From Aliarcobacter butzleri (GTDB lineage Bacteria; Campylobacterota; Campylobacteria; Campylobacterales; Arcobacteraceae): a DNA stretch of 8,240 bases. The notes beneath the pieces were generated by a model, which saw nothing but the letters and a program-made list of their open reading frames with translations, was not told the DNA's origin and ran no database searches. A program made the translations under genes and the position numbers. The stretch's first letter is position 1, and each line of letters starts with the position of its first letter. Where the stretch lies: contig JAAYJJ010000162.1 of assembly GCA_012522985.1 (NCBI GenBank), positions 1 through 8,240 of the forward strand, given 5' to 3'. Positions 1 through 4,623 of the stretch are shown here, piece by piece.

Positions 1-6
1 AAAAAA

Positions 7-15
7 TGGTATAAT
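7..15 (+). promoter_or_regulatory. Extended -10 promoter for the DUF134/NifX-like gene
   Basis: TGGTATAAT fits the TGnTATAAT extended -10 element exactly, the usual sigma-70 signal in Campylobacterota, where -35 boxes are weak. A start of transcription near base 22 would give a leader of about 40 bases. The leader contains a perfect 12-bp AT palindrome (32-43, AAAAATATTTTT), which could be a regulator site or just AT-rich chance. The region upstream lies outside the window, so a -35 element cannot be judged. Confidence 0.6.
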
Positions 16-60
16 GTTAAATATGTTTTTTAAAAATATTTTTTAAGGTAGAAAAAAGAG

Positions 61-642
61 TTGTCAAGAGTAAAAAATGAACGAAAAATCAGTTTTAAAC
101 CAAAAGTAACTGATTATATTCCATTAGAAGGAACAAAAGAGAAGATTAGCCTTTTACCAGAAGAGGTAGAGGCTATTTATCTTATGGATTTATTGGATCT
201 TTATCAAGAAGAAGCAGCTGTAAAGATGGAGATTTCAAGACCTACTTTTACAAGGATACTAAAAAAAGCACGTCAAAAGATAGCTTTAGCTTTACTAAAT
301 GGTAAGGCTTTACACCTACAAACTGTAGAAAGTGGTATAATAATAGCATGTTGTTCAAACTCTATAAGAGTTTTTGATGAGATAGCCCCAGATGGTAAAT
401 ATGTTGGTATTTTTAAAATCAAAAATAAAAAGATAGTTGATAAGCATTTTATAGCAAATCCTGTAGTGTTAGAAAAAGCAAAACCAACTCAGATTTTGCC
501 AGATATTTTTGTAAAATATGGAGTTAATTATTTTATAACATCTAAGCTAGGTGAAGGGCTTAAAAGCTCACTTATATCAAAAGGTATTGCTATAATTCAA
601 AAAGATAGTTTTAATTTAGAGGATTTGAAAGATATAAATTAA
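61..642 (+). CDS. DUF134 DNA-binding protein with C-terminal NifX/NifB-type domain
   Basis: A 193-residue protein of two parts. Residues about 8-86 match the DUF134 family: a basic start with a K-P-K-V-T segment (13-17), an acidic LPEEVEA stretch (32-38), then QEEAAVKM (49-56) and SRPTFTRIL (59-67). That last pair is a sigma-70 region-4-like helix-turn-helix, so DNA binding is expected. Residues about 90-185 look like the dinitrogenase iron-molybdenum cofactor (NifX/NifB C-terminal) fold, with a V-F-D-E and G-I-F-K-I strand pattern and a late GVNYFITSKLGEGL segment. DUF134-NifX fusions are known but of undefined function; a role in sensing a metal cluster or cofactor is inference. The start is TTG: AAGGTAG at 45-51 lies 9 bases upstream and there is no in-frame ATG nearby. 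The gene runs towards rnhB with a 10-base gap and no clear terminator between. Confidence 0.8.
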   Translation: MSRVKNERKISFKPKVTDYIPLEGTKEKISLLPEEVEAIYLMDLLDLYQEEAAVKMEISRPTFTRILKKARQKIALALLNGKALHLQTVESGIIIACCSNSIRVFDEIAPDGKYVGIFKIKNKKIVDKHFIANPVVLEKAKPTQILPDIFVKYGVNYFITSKLGEGLKSSLISKGIAIIQKDSFNLEDLKDIN

Positions 643-652
643 AGTAGTGATT

Positions 653-1231
653 TTATATATCAAATAAGCTTTTTTCTTCTATCTCTTTTTTTAGTTTAAA
701 GCTTTTTCTATGCTCATCACATTGCCCATACTTATATATAAGCTCAATATGCTCTTTTGTACCATAGCCTTTGTGCTTTTCAAAAGAGTAGTTTGGATAT
801 AAAGAGGCAATATTTTCCATATATCTATCACGGCTAACTTTTGCTAGAATAGACGCTGCACTTACACTTGCTATTAAGCCATCAGCTTTGATAAGGTGTT
901 CAAGCTCATTTATCCCATAAGAGCTATTACCATCAAATAGATACTTTTTGGCTTTTATAGAGTCTAAAATCTCTTTTAGAGAGCTTTTTATACAATAGCT
1001 TATACCAAATTCATCTATTTTGGATGCAGAAGTAAATACTATCTTATATGTAGAGTTTTGTATAATCTCTTCATATAAGGTATCTCTTTTTTTGGCACTT
1101 AGTTTCTTGCTATCATTTAGACCATCTATTTCTTTATCTAAAACCACTCCAGCAAATACCATAGGTCCAGCTAGTGGTCCGCGACCTGCTTCATCAATAC
1201 CACAAAGTGATAACAAATCTAAAGATTTCAA
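653..1231 (-). CDS. rnhB: Ribonuclease HII
   Basis: RNase HII, 192 residues, a usual length for the family. It is a cytoplasmic endonuclease that cuts the RNA strand of RNA/DNA hybrids and nicks at single ribonucleotides misincorporated in DNA, using two metal ions. The hallmark motifs are present in order: GIDEAGRGPLAGP (11-23; catalytic D13 and E14), DSKKLS (40-45), LFDG (D100), ASILAKVSRD (126-135; D135) and KHKGYGT (152-158). All four expected acidic residues are there, so it should be active. The start is TTG, preceded by AAAGG about 6 bases upstream; the first in-frame ATG is residue 24, inside the first motif block, so it cannot be the start. It reads in the same direction as the abiE genes and the ATPase gene, but a 156-base gap separates it from abiEii. 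A recessed TATAAT on the minus strand at 1324-1329 could serve as its own promoter. Confidence 0.95.
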   Translation of the reverse strand: MKSLDLLSLCGIDEAGRGPLAGPMVFAGVVLDKEIDGLNDSKKLSAKKRDTLYEEIIQNSTYKIVFTSASKIDEFGISYCIKSSLKEILDSIKAKKYLFDGNSSYGINELEHLIKADGLIASVSAASILAKVSRDRYMENIASLYPNYSFEKHKGYGTKEHIELIYKYGQCDEHRKSFKLKKEIEEKSLFDI

Positions 1232-1323
1232 TTTTAGCCTTTTATATTATTTGTTTTTAAACATATGGATTTTTTAGTTTTATTGTTCCTATTTTTCCTT
1301 AAAATATTGAATCATTTTGATAT

Positions 1324-1329
1324 ATTATA
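1324..1329 (-). promoter_or_regulatory. rnhB: Possible -10 box for rnhB
   Basis: TATAAT on the minus strand in the gap between abiEii and rnhB, placing transcription start near 1317 and leaving a leader of about 85 bases before the TTG start. The surroundings are very AT-rich, so a chance match is possible and no convincing -35 is seen. It would let rnhB be transcribed independently of the abiE cassette. The rest of the gap (1232-1343) shows no other clear signal. Confidence 0.35.
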
Positions 1330-1343
1330 TAAAAACTACCATT

Positions 1344-1380
1344 AAATATCAATCTACAACAAAGCCCATACAAAAAAGGG
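1344..1380. repeat. Direct repeat, outer copy (orphan 3' end of the ATPase gene)
   Basis: This copy matches 3172-3210 in direct orientation. Bases 1351-1377 equal 3180-3206 exactly (27 bp); two single-base indels (one A near 1350, one T before the GGG) extend the similarity to about 37 bp. Read on the minus strand, the core is the last seven codons (FFVWALL) and TAG stop of the neighbouring ATPase gene, but no ATPase coding sequence precedes it here: the abiEii stop lies just 7 bases beyond its outer edge. It therefore looks like a stranded 3' end, left when the abiE cassette was placed between it and the gene. Confidence 0.85.
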
Positions 1381-1387
1381 TATATAT

Positions 1388-2305
1388 TTAAGTAAATAAA
1401 ACTTTTTTTAGCTTTTGTATTGCTTCTAGTCTATGTTTAGAATCCATTTTATTAAGATTTAATTGCTTCCATTTAACCGATGGTAAATCTTTTATATTTT
1501 GAAAAGGTAATAGTTCCCATTTTGGATGACCTTCTTTGAAACTTATTAAAAACTCTTTATGATTAGCTGTAAGCTTTTTATTTACAATAAAAATAAGCTC
1601 AATTCTTGTCTCTTCTAATATTTTAAGTTCAATTGGCTCTGTTGTCATACCAACAAACTGCTCTTTAAAAACATCACTTATATCAATCAAATGTGGATTA
1701 AGAAGTTTAGAAATTGGTTGATTGCTACTTATTAAATAAACTATAAAGACATCCATTAGTTCATCACTAATCCCCTCATTATCCAAAAGTGCTTTAATAT
1801 CAAAAAAATCTCTTGGATGTTGCCTATCTAGTGCTGCACATATTTTACCAGCATAAAGATCATCTATATGAACTACACTTGTTGATGTAAAACCAAACAT
1901 ATCTTGCACTTTTGAAGTGTTTTGCATAAGTTGTGGTTCTTTTACAGTTCCTCTTGTAACAGGCGATGCTTCTATTTTTATCCGTACACCTTTTTTCTCA
2001 ACTTGTAGTTTAGAAAGTTCTCCATCTCCTCTTTGTTGCAATCTATGTACTTTTGAAAAACGAATATTTCTTTCAATACTTTGTGCCATCTTTTCAAAAA
2101 TTAGTGAGATGTTTTTCAAGCTTTCAACTCTAGGTTCAACTGGTAAGTACATCAAATCTATATCAACTGATAATCTTGGCATATCTCTTATAAACAGATT
2201 AATTGCCGTTCCACCTTTAAGTGCAAAATATTTATCCATAGTTACATAAGGCAAAACCTCTATAAGAAGTTGCACTTGCTTAAAATAGATACTATTTTGA
2301 TTCAT
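1388..2305 (-). CDS. abiEii: AbiEii-family nucleotidyltransferase toxin
   Basis: The toxin half of a type IV AbiE toxin-antitoxin/phage-abortive system (AbiEii/AbiGii, DUF1814), about 305 residues, normal length. Numbering from the TTG at 2308, the nucleotidyltransferase signature is LKGGTAINLF (30-39) followed by SVDIDL (47-52) with the metal-binding pair D49 and D51. Further family blocks are IKIEAS (110-115, E113) and DDLYAGKICAALDRQHPRD (149-167) continuing to FFDI, which supplies K155, R162, R166, D167 and D170. All key residues are present, so it should be active. Known relatives transfer nucleotides, some onto tRNA acceptor ends, blocking translation; the target here is unknown. The open frame begins TTG-ATG; the ATG at 2305 is preferred. 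It starts inside the end of abiEi (14-base overlap) with no clear Shine-Dalgarno sequence, which suggests coupled translation and keeps toxin tied to antitoxin synthesis. Confidence 0.92.
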   Translation of the reverse strand: MNQNSIYFKQVQLLIEVLPYVTMDKYFALKGGTAINLFIRDMPRLSVDIDLMYLPVEPRVESLKNISLIFEKMAQSIERNIRFSKVHRLQQRGDGELSKLQVEKKGVRIKIEASPVTRGTVKEPQLMQNTSKVQDMFGFTSTSVVHIDDLYAGKICAALDRQHPRDFFDIKALLDNEGISDELMDVFIVYLISSNQPISKLLNPHLIDISDVFKEQFVGMTTEPIELKILEETRIELIFIVNKKLTANHKEFLISFKEGHPKWELLPFQNIKDLPSVKWKQLNLNKMDSKHRLEAIQKLKKVLFT

Positions 2306-3068
2306 CAATAAAGTTTTTTGGTACAGTTATTAAATATTTTTTATCCATTGTGCCACCTTTTACAATTTGTATTTTTCCTGTGCCTATATTAAGATTATCA
2401 ATTTTCACAAAATTTCTCCATTGATGATTGTAATAGTCCATAAAAAAACAAAATAGTCTTAGAACTTTTTTGCTATCACATTGTTCTAAAAGTTGATTGA
2501 TAATATTTGGTCGCAATGATGTTAAACCTTCAAAAATTTCTGCAACAAATTCAAAGCTTATTCCATCTTTTTGTGTTAAATAAAGTAATTCAAATATCGC
2601 ACGCTCTGGTGATGAAACGATTAAATCATAAGCTTTTATAGTGGATACTATATTTTTTAAACCAAAATCATTGAAATTGGGTTTTTTATGTAAAATTATT
2701 GATTGTGCTACTTCAATATTTTTTAGCCAAGCTGGGAAATTGTTTTTTCCATAAAGGGTAATACTATTTTCAGTGCCAATTGGAAGATAATGTGCAAAAC
2801 CTTGAAGTTCTAATGCTTTTAATCCTCCAATATGATATGGTAATTTCATAAAATGTTGAATACCTACAACTAAGCCTTGCCAAGTGTAGTGATTAGGATT
2901 TATGATATATGTACTTTTACCCAATGAATAGAGCCATTTACTACAAACATATTCATATCTTAATTGTCTAGATATAGCATTTTCCTCAAGCCAAGAAGCA
3001 GACACCACTACCTCTTGAGGGAGTATTTTATAAAGTTGTTTTAATTTATCACTATTTTGTAAACTCAT
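2292..3068 (-). CDS. abiEi: AbiEi-family antitoxin and transcriptional regulator
   Basis: The 258-residue partner of AbiEii, placed directly upstream and overlapping it. Residues about 1-85 form the N-terminal winged-helix region typical of AbiEi (a helix reading DKLKQLYKILPQ, then SASWLEENAISRQLRYEYVCS with the recognition helix, then GKSTYIIN as wing). Residues about 88-250 are the C-terminal domain, including the family's SSPERAIFELL signature (near 152-162) and a late KYLITVPKNF strand. In studied AbiE systems the antitoxin does not bind the toxin but opposes its effect and represses the operon by binding inverted repeats in the promoter; I infer the same here. The ATG start has only a poor AAAG close upstream, and an extended -10 ends 7 bases before the ATG, so the mRNA may be leaderless. 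It is longer than the shortest AbiEi proteins and seems complete. Confidence 0.87.
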   Translation of the reverse strand: MSLQNSDKLKQLYKILPQEVVVSASWLEENAISRQLRYEYVCSKWLYSLGKSTYIINPNHYTWQGLVVGIQHFMKLPYHIGGLKALELQGFAHYLPIGTENSITLYGKNNFPAWLKNIEVAQSIILHKKPNFNDFGLKNIVSTIKAYDLIVSSPERAIFELLYLTQKDGISFEFVAEIFEGLTSLRPNIINQLLEQCDSKKVLRLFCFFMDYYNHQWRNFVKIDNLNIGTGKIQIVKGGTMDKKYLITVPKNFIDESK

Positions 3069-3075
3069 ACTTTAC

Positions 3076-3084
3076 ATTTTATCA
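3076..3084 (-). promoter_or_regulatory. Putative abiE promoter, extended -10
   Basis: On the minus strand this reads TGATAAAAT, a TGn-TAAAAT extended -10 with one mismatch in the hexamer. Its downstream edge is only 7 bases from the abiEi ATG, so transcription would begin at or next to the start codon, agreeing with the lack of a good ribosome binding site. This is the best promoter match in the 114-base gap between abiEi and the ATPase stop. Confidence 0.45.
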
Positions 3085-3133
3085 AAACAAACAACAAATA
3101 AAGCTTAATTAGTTTAAAATATTCTTTATTTGC

Positions 3134-3156
3134 AAAGTAAATCTTAAAGCTACTTT
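3134..3156. promoter_or_regulatory. Inverted repeat upstream of abiEi, possible AbiEi operator
   Basis: AAAGTA (3134-3139) and TACTTT (3151-3156) form a perfect 6-bp inverted repeat with an 11-base spacer; a tighter AAAG-CTA-CTTT dyad (3146-3156) overlaps its right arm. It lies about 65-87 bases upstream of the inferred transcription start. AbiEi proteins are known to bind inverted repeats upstream of their own operon, so this is the natural candidate, but six-base arms in AT-rich DNA are not strong evidence. Confidence 0.3.
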
Positions 3157-3171
3157 AGTGATTTCTGAATA

Positions 3172-3210
3172 AAATATCAAATCTACAACAAAGCCCATAC
3201 AAAAAATGGG
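3172..3210. repeat. Direct repeat, inner copy at the 3' end of the ATPase gene
   Basis: The partner of 1344-1380. It spans the last codons and TAG stop of the ATPase gene (stop at 3183-3185) plus about 10 bases downstream. The exact 27-bp core is 3180-3206. CCCAT (3194-3198) and ATGGG (3206-3210) could pair across a 7-base loop, but no T run follows on either strand, so it is not a convincing terminator; the outer copy keeps only CCC/GGG of the stem. Confidence 0.85.
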
Positions 3211-4253
3211 ATAACATTACACTCTATATCATCAATACAAAAGCTTGATTGGGTATTGTTTACACATATGATAGTAAGCTTTTTTATTTTGTAGCTAGTT
3301 TTTAGACTAAGGAGTTTTTGGCTTATTTGCTCTACCATCATATCGTTATAAAATGGTATGCACAAAATTACACTTTGGCTAAGAGGGAGATAAAAGTCTA
3401 TTCCATCAAGATAACTTATCTCTTTGTGAGTGTTAAAAAGTTCCAAAAATACCATATTGGTAAACTCATTTTTAAAGTTTTTTGCAAAACTTACAGAGCT
3501 TTTAATAGAGTGGTTATATAAATAGAGTCTTTTTAGAGCTTTTTCTTGATTTTCTTTTGCTACAAAAAAGAGTATTTTCTGCTCTTCTAGGCTTTTTATC
3601 AATGTATAAAACCTATCTTTAGAGACTTTGCTTACTCTTTTTAGTTGAGTATAAAGATTATGAACTGATGTTAGCTCTCCTATTGAGTTGATTATAGTCT
3701 TTAGTGCAAGAAGTTCAACTTCATCTTTAGAAAAAAGTCTTAAAACTTCTTGATTTCTTTTGATTTTATTGTGTTCATTTAGTGGAATTGATTCACTAAA
3801 ATTTCCAAATCTAAAAAAGTTATTAAAGCTTGTTGTTATATTTTGAAGTTTAAGATCTTGAGATAAAAACTCCTCAAAATCAAGTGGCATAATAAGCTTG
3901 GTATCAAATCCTTCTATAAAAAGTTCTTTTTGGCTTATAAGGATAAGATTTGCTATATTTGGAATAGTAAGAGTACTATTATAGCTATCTATAACTAAAG
4001 CTTCTATTTGGTTTTTGTCTATAAAGGCTTGAAGATGATTATTGATAGTCTCTATATTGATTCTAAGATCATCAAGATCTATATAAAGCCTTTTTTCTTT
4101 AGTAAAGTCAAATAAAAACTCATATGCAATATAACTTTTACCACTTCTTGGTGGTCCATAAAGGATAGTTTTTGTATTAGTTATTTTCTCTTTTCTCTCA
4201 TAAAAATCTATCTTAGCAATATCTTGTTCAAATACTCTTGTTAAAACATCCAT
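3183..4253 (-). CDS. P-loop ATPase with winged helix and DUF4143-like C-terminus
   Basis: A 356-residue cytoplasmic protein. Walker A is GPPRSGKS (33-40); a Walker B-like strand is ALVIDSYN (85-92), with D89 but serine where the catalytic glutamate often sits. The layout resembles the AAA_14/DUF4143 family: P-loop domain (about 1-150, including an LDFEEFL motif at 124-130), a winged helix (about 192-231, GELTSVHNLYTQLKRVSKVSKDRFYTLI region), then a C-terminal domain with a nuclease-like E...GIDFYL pattern (about 255-340). In that last domain the usual basic/glutamine active-site position is not recognisable, so nuclease activity is doubtful. Function is unknown. The ATG at 4253 has no strong ribosome binding site; a TATAAAAT on the minus strand (4259-4266) is very close. 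It diverges from feoA and shares the intergenic region holding Fur boxes. Its last codons are duplicated at 1351-1377. Confidence 0.75.
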   Translation of the reverse strand: MDVLTRVFEQDIAKIDFYERKEKITNTKTILYGPPRSGKSYIAYEFLFDFTKEKRLYIDLDDLRINIETINNHLQAFIDKNQIEALVIDSYNSTLTIPNIANLILISQKELFIEGFDTKLIMPLDFEEFLSQDLKLQNITTSFNNFFRFGNFSESIPLNEHNKIKRNQEVLRLFSKDEVELLALKTIINSIGELTSVHNLYTQLKRVSKVSKDRFYTLIKSLEEQKILFFVAKENQEKALKRLYLYNHSIKSSVSFAKNFKNEFTNMVFLELFNTHKEISYLDGIDFYLPLSQSVILCIPFYNDMMVEQISQKLLSLKTSYKIKKLTIICVNNTQSSFCIDDIECNVIPFFVWALL

Positions 4254-4311
4254 AGGCTATTTTATAATAAATAGTATTAAAGCTATATAAGTTTTTAAAA
4301 TCTAAATACTT

Positions 4312-4326
4312 TGATAACAATTATCA
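4312..4326. promoter_or_regulatory. Fur box 1
   Basis: TGATAACAATTATCA is a 7-1-7 inverted repeat with a single departure from the Fur consensus TGATAATnATTATCA. It covers the probable -35 region of the feo promoter (TATTAT -10 at 4345-4350) and lies 59 bases upstream of the divergent ATPase start. Fe(II)-bound Fur here would block feo transcription and might also affect the ATPase gene. Confidence 0.85.
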
Positions 4327-4344
4327 TATTAAGAATAATTTAAG

Positions 4345-4350
4345 TATTAT
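4345..4350 (+). promoter_or_regulatory. Probable -10 box of the feo operon
   Basis: TATTAT matches five of six bases of the -10 consensus. Transcription would start near 4357, between the two Fur boxes, giving a leader of about 42 bases before the feoA ATG. TTATCA (4321-4326) is a plausible weak -35 at 18-base spacing. A second, poorer candidate is TAGTAT at 4356-4361. Confidence 0.45.
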
Positions 4351-4363
4351 TTGTGTAGTATTT

Positions 4364-4378
4364 CGATAACTGTTATCA
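4364..4378. promoter_or_regulatory. Fur box 2
   Basis: CGATAACTGTTATCA contains a perfect GATAAC-T-GTTATC inverted repeat, again in 7-1-7 Fur format. It sits just downstream of the predicted transcription start and 20 bases before the feoA ATG. Its centre (4371) is 52 bases from that of box 1 (4319), close to five helical turns, so two Fur dimers would lie on the same face of the DNA. Confidence 0.8.
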
Positions 4379-4398
4379 ATACAAATAAAGGTAATAAA

Positions 4399-4623
4399 AT
4401 GAGCTTAAACGAAGTTAAAGAGGGAAAATCTTGTATCATCAAAAAATTAGGTGGTGATAGAAAGATAATTCAGAAATTTTTAGATATGGGTTTTGTACCA
4501 AATTCACATCTTAAATTGGTTAGAAATGCACCTTTACAAGATCCTATAGAAGTGAATATAAAAGGATACAATATAGCAATAAGAAGAAGTGAAGCAGCTC
4601 ATATAGAAGTAGAAAAACTATGA
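4399..4623 (+). CDS. feoA: FeoA ferrous iron transport protein
   Basis: A 74-residue SH3-like cytoplasmic protein, the normal FeoA size, needed with FeoB for Fe(II) uptake. Family features are the opening SLNEVKEGKSCIIKKL, the GFVPNSHLKLVRNAPLQDPI core (about 32-51), and the closing GYNIAIRRSEAAHIEV (about 55-70), all standard FeoA blocks. An upstream TTG (4351) would add 16 residues, but that extension lies over Fur box 2 and the likely transcription start, and the ATG at 4399 has AAAGG (4387-4391) 7 bases before it, so the ATG is the start. The stop overlaps the feoB start (ATGA), indicating coupled translation. Confidence 0.95.
   Translation: MSLNEVKEGKSCIIKKLGGDRKIIQKFLDMGFVPNSHLKLVRNAPLQDPIEVNIKGYNIAIRRSEAAHIEVEKL

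Larger units (their letters stand above)
1381..3171. mobile_element. Candidate inserted abiE cassette bounded by direct repeats
   Basis: The interval between the two direct repeats holds exactly abiEi, abiEii and their upstream control region, and nothing else. Recombination across the repeats would remove about 1.83 kb and leave an intact ATPase gene followed, about 120 bases later, by rnhB on the same strand. This is the geometry of elements that integrate into the 3' end of a gene and restore it. No integrase, transposase, terminal inverted repeat or tRNA gene is present inside, so it is either a mobilised passenger, a cassette that moved by homologous exchange, or the relic of a tandemly duplicated ATPase gene whose middle was replaced. 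Insertion is inference from the repeats and from the accessory nature of AbiE. Confidence 0.45.

Noticed and set aside
1020..1277. Open frame on the plus strand across the rnhB start
   Set aside because: It is antisense to the conserved N-terminal half of rnhB and has no recognisable protein features.
1917..2249. Open frame on the plus strand opposite abiEii
   Set aside because: It is a shadow of the conserved nucleotidyltransferase coding sequence on the other strand.
3194..3210. Hairpin CCCAT/ATGGG in the inner repeat as a transcription terminator
   Set aside because: The stem is only 5 bp with a 7-base loop, there is no T run after it on either strand, and the outer copy does not keep the full stem.
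4351..4398. TTG-started 16-residue N-terminal extension of FeoA
   Set aside because: It codes through Fur box 2, has no ribosome binding site, and the ATG at 4399 has a good one and matches the usual FeoA start.
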